Positions 42,471 through 51,748 of a DNA stretch of 64,000 bases are shown one piece after another. The notes under the pieces are model-generated. The model was not told where the DNA came from. It ran no database searches and saw only the letters and a list, made by a program, of their open reading frames with translations. This stretch comes from Pseudomonas sp. NFIX28 (GTDB lineage: Bacteria; Pseudomonadota; Gammaproteobacteria; Pseudomonadales; Pseudomonadaceae), in NCBI RefSeq assembly GCF_900107395.1, contig NZ_FNPW01000002.1:514044-578043 (forward strand), written 5' to 3'. A program made the position numbers and the translations under genes. Every line of letters begins with the position of its first letter. The first letter of the stretch is position 1.

Positions 42471-43349
42471 ATGTCCCAAGCGATATCCCAAGAGCTTTCC
42501 GCCGAGCAGATCCAACAGGCCCTGCAAGGCATCAGCGTGCCGCCCCAACCGCAAATCATGGTGGATTTGCAGATGGAGCAATACATGCCCGACCCTGACC
42601 TGGAAATGATCGCCAAGCTGATCTCCCAGGACCCGGGCCTTTCCGGCGCGCTGCTGAAAATCGTCAACTCGCCGTATTACGGGTTGAGCAACAAGATTGC
42701 CTCGATCCAGCGCGCGGTGAACCTGCTGGGCAGCCGTTCGATCATCAACCTGATCAACGCGCAGTCGATCAAGGGCGAGATGAGCGACGAAACCATCGTC
42801 ACCCTCAACCGTTTCTGGGACACCGCCCAGGATGTGGCGATGACCTGCCTGACCCTGGCCAAGCGCACCGGCGTGCAAGCAGTCGATGAAGCCTATGCCC
42901 TGGGCCTGTTCCACGATTGCGGCGTGCCGCTGATGCTCAAGCGCTTCCCCAATTACATGACGGTGCTGGAAGAGGCCTATGCCAGCGCCGGCCCGGAAAA
43001 CCGTGTGGTGGATACGGAAAACCGCGCGTTCAACACCAACCACGCGGTGGTCGGTTATTACACGGCCAAGTCCTGGCGCCTGCCGGAACACGTGACCAAT
43101 GCCATCGCCAATCACCACAACGCCCTGGCGATTTTCAGCGACGAGTCGTCGCGCAACAGCCAGCTGAAGAACCTGCTGGCGATCCTGAAGATGGCCGAGC
43201 ATATCTGCGCGTCCTACCGGGTGCTGGGCAATCAGGTCGACGACCATGAGTGGAACAGCATTGGCCACCTGATCCTCGATTACGTCGGCCTGTCCGACTA
43301 CGACTTCGAGAACCTCAAGGAAACCGTGCGCGAGCTGGGCGCGCACTGA
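42471..43349 (+). CDS. HDOD domain protein
   Basis: A 292-residue protein with a single HDOD domain over most of its length. SQDPGLSGALLKIVNSPYYGLSNKIASIQRAVNLLGSR (about 44-82) and FHDCGVPLMLKRFPNY are the characteristic helices; the metal pairs of true HD phosphodiesterases are only partly kept (HNALAIFSDE, HDCG). HDOD proteins take part in cyclic-dinucleotide, chemotaxis and stress signalling in pseudomonads, with no known enzyme activity. It precedes mutM by 33 bases and may share its transcript. Confidence 0.85.
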   Translation: MSQAISQELSAEQIQQALQGISVPPQPQIMVDLQMEQYMPDPDLEMIAKLISQDPGLSGALLKIVNSPYYGLSNKIASIQRAVNLLGSRSIINLINAQSIKGEMSDETIVTLNRFWDTAQDVAMTCLTLAKRTGVQAVDEAYALGLFHDCGVPLMLKRFPNYMTVLEEAYASAGPENRVVDTENRAFNTNHAVVGYYTAKSWRLPEHVTNAIANHHNALAIFSDESSRNSQLKNLLAILKMAEHICASYRVLGNQVDDHEWNSIGHLILDYVGLSDYDFENLKETVRELGAH

Positions 43350-43382
43350 TTCCCGACCACGTAGCGAGCACACGAGGCGCAC

Positions 43383-44195
43383 ATGCCTGAATTACCGGAA
43401 GTCGAAACCACCCGGCGCGGTATCGCGCCGCACCTGGAAGGGCAGCGCGTCAGCCGCGTGATCGTGCGCGACCGGCGCCTGCGCTGGCCGATTCCGGAAG
43501 ACCTCGATGTGCGCCTGTCCGGCCAGCAGATCGTCAAGGTCGAGCGTCGCGCCAAGTACCTGTTGATCAATGCCGAAGTCGGCACGCTGATCAGCCACCT
43601 GGGCATGTCCGGCAACCTGCGCCTGGTAGAGGTCGGCTTGCCGGCGGCCAAGCACGAGCACGTCGACATCGAGCTGGAGTCCGGCCTGGCCCTGCGCTAC
43701 ACCGACCCGCGGCGCTTTGGCGCGATGCTCTGGAGCCTGGACCCGCTCAACCACGAACTGCTGATTCGCCTGGGGCCGGAGCCGCTGACCGACCTGTTCG
43801 ACGGCGAGCGCCTGTATCAGCTGTCGCGGGGGCGTTCGATGGCGGTCAAGCCGTTCATCATGGACAACGCGGTGGTGGTGGGGGTGGGCAACATCTACGC
43901 GACCGAAGCGCTGTTCGCCGCCGGCATCGACCCGCGTCGCGAAGCCAAGGGGATTTCCCGGGCGCGCTACCTGAAGCTGGCGATCGAGATCAAGCGCATC
44001 CTGGCCGCGGCCATCGAGCGCGGCGGTACCACCCTGCGCGACTTTATCGGCGGCGACGGGCAGCCGGGCTATTTCCAGCAGGAACTGTTCGTCTACGGGC
44101 GCGGTGGGGAGCACTGCAAGGTCTGCGGCACGGGGCTGCGGGAAATCAAGCTGGGGCAGCGTGCGAGCGTGTATTGCCCTAAATGCCAGAGCTGA
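43383..44195 (+). CDS. mutM: Formamidopyrimidine-DNA glycosylase
   Basis: A 270-residue Fpg/MutM that cuts out 8-oxoguanine and nicks the site. The Pro2 nucleophile and Glu3 are in [13 protein letters not shown]. The DNA-contact loop [21 protein letters not shown] and the C-terminal zinc finger (CKVC, then CPKC, near 245-268) are intact. It ends at a REP element. In P. aeruginosa it also lies between ilvD and the ferredoxin gene. Confidence 0.96.
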   Translation: MPELPEVETTRRGIAPHLEGQRVSRVIVRDRRLRWPIPEDLDVRLSGQQIVKVERRAKYLLINAEVGTLISHLGMSGNLRLVEVGLPAAKHEHVDIELESGLALRYTDPRRFGAMLWSLDPLNHELLIRLGPEPLTDLFDGERLYQLSRGRSMAVKPFIMDNAVVVGVGNIYATEALFAAGIDPRREAKGISRARYLKLAIEIKRILAAAIERGGTTLRDFIGGDGQPGYFQQELFVYGRGGEHCKVCGTGLREIKLGQRASVYCPKCQS

Positions 44196-44201
44196 AAAGC
44201 T

Positions 44202-44261
44202 TCGCGGGCAAGCCTCGCTCCTACCAATGCGAAACCTGTAGGAGCGAGGCTTGCCCGCGAT
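44202..44261. repeat. REP palindrome pair
   Basis: TCGCGGGCAAGCCTCGCTCCTAC (44202 on) faces GTAGGAGCGAGGCTTGCCCGCGA (ending 44261), a perfect 23-bp pair with a 14-base loop. It separates mutM from the convergent ferredoxin gene. Confidence 0.9.
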
Positions 44262-44283
44262 AATCGCGCCGCATACTTCCGAT

Positions 44284-45259
<976 letters not shown>

Positions 45260-45287
45260 CTATAGACGACAAGAATAAACGGCTTTT

Positions 45288-46883
45288 TCACCCGCTTTTC
45301 AGCCGTTCGGCCAGGGCCGTGGCCAGTTGCGCGGTCAGGCCGTAGACCGACAATTGCGGGTTGGCGCCAATGCTGGTGGGGAACAGCGAGCCGTCGTGGA
45401 TCGACAGATTCGTCAGCTGGTGATGCCGCCCCAGGCTGTCGGTGACGGCGCTTTTCGGGTCTTCGCCCATGGCACAACCGCCCATCACATGGGCGCTGCC
45501 CAGGCGAGTGCGGTACAGCGCGAGCGGCAGGCTGTCGATCAGCGCCTTGGCCTCGGCCAGGGTCTTCACGTAGCGGGCGTCGCTGTGCACCGGCATGACC
45601 GCCTTGGCGCCGCCGGCGAACTGGATCTCCGCCATGCTGTGGAAGGCCCGGCGCACGCCGTCCCAGGCGTAATCCGAAACCTGATAGTCGAGCACCGGCG
45701 AGCCGTCGCCGCGCAGCTCCACGCTGCCGCCGCTGCTGTCCGGGTGAAAACCGTCGCGCAGCAGTGCAAGCATCGCGTGGGTGTGGGGCAGTTGCTGCAT
45801 GTTCAAGGCGCTCTGCTGGCCGAAACCGCCAAGCAGGGTAGTGGCCAGCGCCGGTTGCAGCGGCGGCACCTCGAGTTTGTAGGACATCCTGCCGGTGGCG
45901 CCGTCCAGCCATTGGAAATGATCGGAGTAGATCGACTGCGGCGCACCGTAGAAGGGGTTGATGACCTGGTCGAACTGCCCGGCGGAAAAATTCACCAAGT
46001 GCAGGAAAGTGCGCTTGCCCAGGCGCTTGTGCGGGTCGGCCGCGTCGGAACGCAGCAGCAGGGCCGGGCTGTTGATGCCGCCGCCCGCCAGCACGTAATG
46101 CCGGGCCTTGACCTGGATGGTGCGGCCGGTGGGCGCCACGCAGCGCTCGTCCATGGCCACGCATTGCAGGCTCTCGACCCGCTCGCCCTTGATCTGCAGG
46201 CGCTCGGCGCGGGCCAGGTACAGCAGCTCGCCGCCTTTTTCCAGGGTTGCGGGAATGGTGGTGACCATCATCGATTGCTTGGCGTTGGTCGGGCAGCCCA
46301 TGCCGCAATAGCCGAGGTTCCAGCAGCCGCGCACGTTACGCGGGATCACATGCCAGCTGTAGCCGAGCTTTTCGCAGCCGAGCCTGATCACGTCGTTGTT
46401 GGCGTTGGGCGGCATGATCCACGGGGTGATCCCCAGGCGTTGCTCCATCTTCGCGAACCAGGGCGCCATGTCGGCCGGGCTGTGGCCCTTGACGTTGTGC
46501 TCCTTGGCCCAGTGTTCCAGGGTCGGCTCGGGGGTGCGGAAGCTGGAGGTCCAGTTGATCAGCGTGGTGCCGCCGACCGCGCGGCCTTGCAGGATGGTGA
46601 TGGCGCCGTCCTTGCTCATGCGGCCGATGCCTTCCTGGTAGAGCTCGGCGTAGGCCTGGTCTTCGAGCATCTTGAAGTCGTCGCTGGTCTTGAGCGGCCC
46701 TTCTTCGATCAGCAGCACCTTGTAGCCGGCGGCGCTGAGGATCTCGGCGGTGGTGCCGCCGCCCGCGCCGCTGCCGATGATGGCGACATCCGCTTCGAGG
46801 ATCAGGTCCTGTTGCAGTTGCGCGCCGTTGTAGGTTTTCCAGCCGCGGGCCAGGCCTTCGCGAAACGGATCGGGTACAGGCAT
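45288..46883 (-). CDS. laoA: GMC long-chain alcohol dehydrogenase/oxidase
   Basis: A 531-residue flavoprotein of the GMC family. The FAD motif is IIGSGAGGGTTAEIL (35-49); GGTTLINWTSSFRTPE is the second signature, and the C-terminus has HVMGGCAMGEDPKSAV and SIGANPQLSVYGL. It lacks a signal peptide, while the next gene upstream encodes a Tat-targeted small protein, so export as a complex is possible. The order GMC enzyme, small Tat protein, aldehyde dehydrogenase and divergent TetR regulator matches laoA-laoB-laoC-laoR (PA0364-PA0367), reported to oxidise long-chain alcohols made from alkanes and SDS. No cytochrome subunit is nearby. Confidence 0.85.
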   Translation of the reverse strand: MPVPDPFREGLARGWKTYNGAQLQQDLILEADVAIIGSGAGGGTTAEILSAAGYKVLLIEEGPLKTSDDFKMLEDQAYAELYQEGIGRMSKDGAITILQGRAVGGTTLINWTSSFRTPEPTLEHWAKEHNVKGHSPADMAPWFAKMEQRLGITPWIMPPNANNDVIRLGCEKLGYSWHVIPRNVRGCWNLGYCGMGCPTNAKQSMMVTTIPATLEKGGELLYLARAERLQIKGERVESLQCVAMDERCVAPTGRTIQVKARHYVLAGGGINSPALLLRSDAADPHKRLGKRTFLHLVNFSAGQFDQVINPFYGAPQSIYSDHFQWLDGATGRMSYKLEVPPLQPALATTLLGGFGQQSALNMQQLPHTHAMLALLRDGFHPDSSGGSVELRGDGSPVLDYQVSDYAWDGVRRAFHSMAEIQFAGGAKAVMPVHSDARYVKTLAEAKALIDSLPLALYRTRLGSAHVMGGCAMGEDPKSAVTDSLGRHHQLTNLSIHDGSLFPTSIGANPQLSVYGLTAQLATALAERLKSG

Positions 46884-46923
46884 ATCAGGCTCTCTCTAGT
46901 TGTTCTGGGGCTTCTGGGTGCTT

Positions 46924-47025
46924 GTGTAGCGCTGCCGAAGACTGCGACAAGGTCCGTAGGACCTTCCGAGGGCTTCAGGAGCGCGTCTCCTGCGGAGCCG
47001 ATCGCAGCCTTCGGCAGCGGCTACA
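46924..47025. repeat. REP-type palindrome pair
   Basis: TGTAGCGCTGCCGAAGACTGCGA at the left faces TCGCAGCCTTCGGCAGCGGCTACA at the right (47002-47025), with a few mismatches. It lies inside the lao cluster, between laoB and laoA, and could lower or stabilise the distal laoA message. Confidence 0.8.
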
Positions 47026-47038
47026 GAGCGAGCAGTCT

Positions 47039-47584
47039 TCAGATTCTGGGCGGCCCGGGATAACCGCAGTGGGCCCAGGATTCGGGGCGGCTGTACCAGG
47101 CCATCATCACCAGTTGCAGCAAGGACGCGTGGCCCATGCGCAACAGGCTGAGAGAGCTGTTTTCCCAGCGCTTGAGGAACTGGCGGATGTCTTCGGCGCT
47201 GGCGTTTTCCCAACTGCCCCAGATACCGGTCAGCGGCCCGCGCGTGATACCCATGCCCAGCACGTCGAACAGCTGCTGGGTGAGCTTGAGCATTTCCGGC
47301 GACAGATGGTCGAGGCTGTAGTCCAGGCCTTTCAGCGTGGCGTCGAGCGCCGCGGGCAGTTTTTCGGCGGCCACCGAGCCGTCGAGCATTACTGGCAGTA
47401 ATGCCCGCAAAACCGGCAGGTCACTGCTGCGCAGCACCGCGAAGCCACTGGCCGGCGTGCTGGACGAGCAGCCGCTGAGGCTGGCGCCGATACCCGCGGT
47501 GGTCAGGAATGCGCTGGCGCACAGGCCGATTTTCAACAGGCCACGGCGCGACAGTTCGGGGGCTACAGGCAGGCTGGGGGGCAT
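47039..47584 (-). CDS. laoB: Tat-exported small subunit, LaoB-like
   Basis: A 181-residue protein with a twin-arginine signal: SRRGLLK at 12-18, a hydrophobic stretch, and a possible lipobox LSGC ending at Cys39. The rest is helical, with no catalytic motif, similar to the small third subunits of membrane gluconate and fructose dehydrogenases. It probably escorts the LaoA flavoprotein out through Tat and holds it at the membrane; this is inference. It lies between laoC (27 bases upstream) and laoA. Confidence 0.78.
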   Translation of the reverse strand: MPPSLPVAPELSRRGLLKIGLCASAFLTTAGIGASLSGCSSSTPASGFAVLRSSDLPVLRALLPVMLDGSVAAEKLPAALDATLKGLDYSLDHLSPEMLKLTQQLFDVLGMGITRGPLTGIWGSWENASAEDIRQFLKRWENSSLSLLRMGHASLLQLVMMAWYSRPESWAHCGYPGPPRI

Positions 47585-47611
47585 TATTGTGATTACCCGG
47601 TAATGGTCTGG

Positions 47612-49042
47612 TTAGCGGATGAACAGCTTCTGGATCAGTTTCTGGATCGGCTTGCCGTAGGGCGGGTAGATCAGCCGCGCGGCGTTCAGGCGCTGTTTGC
47701 TCAGTACGCCCTTGGCCTTGCTGAAGGTCAGGAAACCCTCGTGACCGTGGTAATGGCCCATGCCCGAGTGGCCGATGCCACCGAACGGCATGTCGTCCTG
47801 GGCCACGTGCAGCAGGGTGTCGTTGAGGCAGACCCCGCCCGAGTGGGTTTCGTTGAGCACCCGGTTCTGCTCGGCCTTGTTGTAGCCGAAGTAATAGAGC
47901 GCCAGCGGGCGCGGGCGCTGGTTGATGTAGGCGAAAGCCTGGTCCAGCCCGGTGTAGGGCACGATCGGCAGGATCGGGCCGAAGATTTCGTCCTGCATCA
48001 CGGTCATGTCGTCGCTGACATTGAGCATCAGGCTGTGGCCCATGCGCCGTTCCTGGTTTGCCTCGAACAGCGGGATCAGCAGCGCGCCCTTGCTGGTAGC
48101 GTCGCTGATGTAGCTGTTCAGGCGCGCCAGTTGCCGCTGGTTGATGATCGCCGTGTAGTCGGGGTTGTCGACCAGGGTCGGGAAGAAATCGCGAACCACC
48201 TGGCGATAGGCATCGACGAAGGCGCCGACGCGGTTTTCCGGGACCAGCACGTAGTCCGGGGCGACGCAGGTCTGGCCGGCATTCATGGTCTTGCCGAAGG
48301 CGATGCGTTCGGCGGCGTCCTTGAGCGGCACGTCGTCGGACACGATGGCCGGGGACTTGCCGCCCAGCTCGAGGGTCACCGGGGTCAGGTTTTCCGCCGC
48401 GGCGCGCATCACATGCTTGCCGATGCTGGTGGCGCCGGTGAACAGCAGGTGGTCGAAGGGCAGCCGGGAGAAAGCCACGCCCACTTCAGCCTCGCCCAGA
48501 ACCACGGCCACCAGGTCCTCGGGGAATACCTTGGCCAGCAGGCGCTTGAGCAGCAGGCCGGTGGCGGGGGTCGATTCGCTGAGCTTGAGCAGCACCCGGT
48601 TGCCGGCGGCAAGCGCGCCGACCAGCGGGCCGATGGCCAGGTACAGCGGGTAGTTCCACGGCACGATCACGCCGATCACGCCCAGCGGCTGATAGACGAC
48701 CTTGGCCGAGGCCGGTTGAAAGGCCGCGCCGACCTTGCGCCGCGAAGGCTTCATCCAGCCCTTGAGGTGTTTGCTGGCGTAGTGGATGCCATGCAGGCTG
48801 GGCATGATTTCGGCGAGCAGGGTTTCGTCGGCGCTGCGATGGCTGAAATCGTCGCTGATGGCCTCGATCAGGGCCTGGCGTTCGCTGTCGAGCAGGTCGC
48901 GCAGGCTCTTGAGCCACTGCAGGCGCTGGGCCGCGGGCGGCATGGGGTTGGCCGCGAAGGCCTGGCGCTGGGCAGCGAACAAGTGATGAAGCTCGTCCAG
49001 CTGTTGGTGAGCTTCAGGCAAGTAGGCGATTTCGGCAGGCAT
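47612..49042 (-). CDS. laoC: Aldehyde dehydrogenase (coniferyl/long-chain aldehyde type)
   Basis: A 476-residue NAD(P)-dependent aldehyde dehydrogenase. The catalytic Cys259 is in NAGQTCVAPDYV, the general-base Glu in TLELGGKSP, and the NAD loop is VIVPWNYPLYLAIGPL. The C-terminal SKQRLNAARLIYPPYGKPIQKLIQKLF is hydrophobic-basic and may touch the membrane, as in fatty aldehyde dehydrogenases. Sequence annotation would read coniferyl aldehyde dehydrogenase; synteny with laoC points to long-chain aldehydes. It is the first gene of the lao operon, divergent from laoR. Confidence 0.85.
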   Translation of the reverse strand: MPAEIAYLPEAHQQLDELHHLFAAQRQAFAANPMPPAAQRLQWLKSLRDLLDSERQALIEAISDDFSHRSADETLLAEIMPSLHGIHYASKHLKGWMKPSRRKVGAAFQPASAKVVYQPLGVIGVIVPWNYPLYLAIGPLVGALAAGNRVLLKLSESTPATGLLLKRLLAKVFPEDLVAVVLGEAEVGVAFSRLPFDHLLFTGATSIGKHVMRAAAENLTPVTLELGGKSPAIVSDDVPLKDAAERIAFGKTMNAGQTCVAPDYVLVPENRVGAFVDAYRQVVRDFFPTLVDNPDYTAIINQRQLARLNSYISDATSKGALLIPLFEANQERRMGHSLMLNVSDDMTVMQDEIFGPILPIVPYTGLDQAFAYINQRPRPLALYYFGYNKAEQNRVLNETHSGGVCLNDTLLHVAQDDMPFGGIGHSGMGHYHGHEGFLTFSKAKGVLSKQRLNAARLIYPPYGKPIQKLIQKLFIR

Positions 49043-49072
49043 GGGCGGCTCCGGTTTTTTTAAGTGGGCGAT

Positions 49073-49094
49073 TTTTAGAGCTTATACTCTAAAA
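49073..49094. promoter_or_regulatory. Probable LaoR operator
   Basis: TTTTAGAG-N6-CTCTAAAA is a perfect 8-bp inverted repeat in the 145-bp region between laoC and laoR. Its size and position fit a TetR-family operator, and it overlaps the likely laoC promoter, 31 bases before its start. Confidence 0.65.
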
Positions 49095-49187
49095 TGTCAA
49101 ATGCCATCCCGTACCAGCTTTGATTTATCCCGTTGGGGATAGGTCGTAAGATGCCGGGCAACGCCTCTTCGATTAAAGCCCACGCTC

Positions 49188-49859
49188 ATGGCCCCACGCA
49201 TAAAAACTCGCGAACGCATCGTCCAGAACAGCCTGGAGCTGTTCAACCAGCAGGGCGAACGCAATGTCAGCACCAACCACATTGCGGCCCACATGGAGAT
49301 TTCGCCGGGCAACCTGTATTACCACTTCCCCAATAAGCAGGCGATCATCGCCGTGCTGTTCTGCGAGTACGAAGCGCTGGTCGACAGTTTCCTGCGCCTG
49401 CCCCAGGGCCGCGCGGTGACGGTGGAAGACAAGCGTTATTACCTGCAGGCCGTATTGGCGGCCATGTGGCGCTATCGCTTCCTGCACCGCGACCTGGAGC
49501 ACCTGCTCGACAGCGATGCCGAAATGGCTGCCCGCTACCGGCGTTTCTCCCAGCGCTGCCTGATCCACGGCACGGCGATCTACGCCGGCTTCGTCGACGC
49601 CGGCATCCTCAAGATGGACAAGGTGCAGATCGAGTCCCTGACCCTCAACGCCTGGATCATCCTCACGTCCTGGGTGCGCTTTTTGTGCACCACCCGGGAA
49701 AACTCCGCGCACCTGAGCGAAGAAGCCATCAAGCGCGGTGTCTATCAGGTGCTGGTGCTGGAGGCCGGGTTTGTCACCGACCAGGCCCGGGAAGCGGTCA
49801 ACGCGCTGTTCGACGAGTTTTATGTGCCCCTGGCCCAGGCCCTGGAAGAAGTGCAGTAG
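49188..49859 (+). CDS. laoR: TetR-family regulator, LaoR-like
   Basis: A 223-residue regulator. The TetR helix-turn-helix runs IVQNSLELFNQQGERNVSTNHIAAHMEISPGNLYYHFPNK (about 10-49), and a TetR_C_5-like ligand domain follows. It is divergent from the alcohol/aldehyde dehydrogenase operon and next to the palindrome at 49073-49094, so it probably represses that operon until a long-chain alcohol or acyl compound binds. Its start was taken at the ATG that gives APRIKTRERIVQNSLELF. Confidence 0.85.
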   Translation: MAPRIKTRERIVQNSLELFNQQGERNVSTNHIAAHMEISPGNLYYHFPNKQAIIAVLFCEYEALVDSFLRLPQGRAVTVEDKRYYLQAVLAAMWRYRFLHRDLEHLLDSDAEMAARYRRFSQRCLIHGTAIYAGFVDAGILKMDKVQIESLTLNAWIILTSWVRFLCTTRENSAHLSEEAIKRGVYQVLVLEAGFVTDQAREAVNALFDEFYVPLAQALEEVQ

Positions 49860-49931
49860 ATTTGTAGGCAAGCCGACTGCGTTTACCCGCAGGTCCTGGA
49901 TCAAGCCATCGTTCAATTACAGGAGTCCGTC

Positions 49932-50786
49932 ATGCCCATCGCGCAACTGATCAGCCCACAGCAATTGGCCGCTCGCCTGGAGCAGCCCGGGCTGGTGATT
50001 CTCGATTGTCGTTTTGCCCTGGAAGACCCGGATTACGGCCAGCGCAGTTATGCCGAGGGGCATCTGGCCGGCGCGCATTTTGCCGATCTGGAACGCGACC
50101 TCAGTGGCCCGGTGATCAAGGGCGTGACCGGGCGCCATCCGCTGCCCGAGCCGGCGACGCTGATTGCCCGCCTGCAGGCCTGGGGCATCGACGCCGACAG
50201 CGACGTCGTGCTCTACGACGACGGCCCCGGCGCCTATGCCGCCCGGGCCTGGTGGCTGCTGGCCTGGCTGGGCAAACGTGACGGCGTGTTTATCCTCGAC
50301 GGCGGCCTGAAAGCCTGGCACGCCGCGGGCCTGCCGTTGAGCCTGGACCCTCCGGCCAACGTGCTCGGCCACTTCACTGGCCAGCCCGATGAAAACCTGC
50401 TGCGCAGTGCCGAACAACTGCAAAAGCGCCTTGGCCAGCCGACCCTGACCCTGCTCGACGCCCGCGCCCAGCCACGCTTTCGCGGCGAAGTGGAGCCGAT
50501 CGACCCGGTGGCCGGGCATATCCCTGGCGCGCAATGCGCGGCGTTCACCGACAACCTGGGCAGCGATGGCCGTTTTCTGCCGGCCGAGCAGCTCCGGCAG
50601 CGGTTCGCCGAGATGTTGGGCGAGCGGTCACCGACCGAGCTGGTGGCGTACTGCGGCTCGGGCGTGACGGCCTGTCATAACCTGTTCGCCCTGTGCCTGG
50701 CCGGGTATCCCCTGGCCAGTCTGTATGCCGGCTCCTGGAGCGAATGGATCACCGACCCGCAGCGTGCGGTGGCCAAGGGCGACTGA
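49932..50786 (+). CDS. sseA: 3-Mercaptopyruvate sulfurtransferase
   Basis: A 284-residue two-domain rhodanese. The active-site Cys241 is in YCGSGVTACHN; CGSGVT is the form typical of mercaptopyruvate sulfurtransferases rather than thiosulfate sulfurtransferases (CRKGVT). Domain one (LVILDCRFALEDPDYGQRSYAEGHLAGAHFADLERDLSG) lacks the Cys. It moves sulfur from 3-mercaptopyruvate to cyanide or thiol acceptors. GGAG lies 6 bases before the ATG. The gene stands alone, ending at a REP element. Confidence 0.9.
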   Translation: MPIAQLISPQQLAARLEQPGLVILDCRFALEDPDYGQRSYAEGHLAGAHFADLERDLSGPVIKGVTGRHPLPEPATLIARLQAWGIDADSDVVLYDDGPGAYAARAWWLLAWLGKRDGVFILDGGLKAWHAAGLPLSLDPPANVLGHFTGQPDENLLRSAEQLQKRLGQPTLTLLDARAQPRFRGEVEPIDPVAGHIPGAQCAAFTDNLGSDGRFLPAEQLRQRFAEMLGERSPTELVAYCGSGVTACHNLFALCLAGYPLASLYAGSWSEWITDPQRAVAKGD

Positions 50787-50799
50787 GCCCTGCCCCACC

Positions 50800-50901
50800 G
50801 TAGGAGCGAAGCTTGCTCGCGATCAACCTTCCAGGCAGTGCGTTCTTACGGGCAGATTGCGTCGTCCAGAGTTTTTTTCGCGAGCAAGCTTCGCTCCTAC
50901 G
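50800..50901. repeat. REP palindrome pair (AAGCTTGCTCGCGA variant)
   Basis: GTAGGAGCGAAGCTTGCTCGCGA (50800 on) faces CGCGAGCAAGCTTCGCTCCTAC (ending 50901), about 56 bases apart. This is the 'TTGCTCGCGA' variant; a single arm of the same variant is at 60935. It lies between two convergent genes. Confidence 0.85.
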
Positions 50902-50914
50902 GATGGAGGGGCCG

Positions 50915-51748
50915 TCACGGGGACTGGCGGGCGCTGCGATAGGCCGCTGGCCCCACGCCATAGACCTGCTTGAACTGCCGGCTCAGATGGCTCTGGTCGG
51001 CGAACCCCAGTTGCATCGCCACTTCCAGCGGCAGGCAGCCGTCGCGCAGCAGTGCCCGGGCCTGGGCGATACGCTGTTGCATCAGCCAGGTGTGCGGTGG
51101 CATGCCGGTGGCGCGGCGAAATACCCGGGCGAAATGGAACGGCGAGAGATTCACCGCGGCGGCCAGTTCTTCCAGCGACGGTGGGGCCGCCAGCTGCGCT
51201 TGCAGCAACTCCTTGGCCCGGACGATCGCCCGGTGTTCCCGCCCCGGTTCGCCCGGCGCCTTGACCCCGGCGTGACGCCGCAGTAGCAAGAGCATCATTT
51301 CCCGCCACAGGGTCTGTTGTTGCAGGGCGGTGGCCGGGCTTTCCAGCAGTTGATGCAATTGGCAGAAGCCGCTGACCAGATCGGGGTCGCGATACAGCGT
51401 GGCGCCAAAGGCCGGCAGGCTGCCGGTGGGCAATTCCAGCTCGTCGAGCATGGCGAGGATTTTCGCGTTGTCCGGATAAAACGCCCGGTACAGCCAGCCG
51501 TCCTCGGTGCCTTTGTGGCCGGTGTGCAGCTCGTCCGGGTTGATCAGCACCAGGGTGCCGCGCCCCGCCAGGTGTTCGGCGCCGCGATAACGGTAGCGCT
51601 GGGCGCCGTCCATGATCATGCCGATCACATAGCCGTCGTGCACATGGGGCACGAAGCGATGCTCGATGTAGCGCGCAGCCAGCAGTTCCACGCCGGCCAG
51701 GGGCGCGGTTTGCCAGAAACGGATCGATTCGCCCTGGTCGCTGTTCAT
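50915..51748 (-). CDS. AraC-family regulator
   Basis: A 277-residue regulator with a cupin-like sensor half (HRFVPHVHDGYVIGMIMDGAQRYRYRG) and a C-terminal AraC double helix-turn-helix (LEELAAAVNLSPFHFARVFRRATGMPPHTWLMQQR to QLGFADQSHLSRQFKQVYG). The start at 51748 overlaps the stop of the hydrolase gene by 4 bases, so both are one unit. Such cupin-AraC proteins often control amino-acid or metabolite export; the ligand is unknown. Upstream in-frame residues to 51778 lie inside the hydrolase and were left out. Confidence 0.82.
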   Translation of the reverse strand: MNSDQGESIRFWQTAPLAGVELLAARYIEHRFVPHVHDGYVIGMIMDGAQRYRYRGAEHLAGRGTLVLINPDELHTGHKGTEDGWLYRAFYPDNAKILAMLDELELPTGSLPAFGATLYRDPDLVSGFCQLHQLLESPATALQQQTLWREMMLLLLRRHAGVKAPGEPGREHRAIVRAKELLQAQLAAPPSLEELAAAVNLSPFHFARVFRRATGMPPHTWLMQQRIAQARALLRDGCLPLEVAMQLGFADQSHLSRQFKQVYGVGPAAYRSARQSP

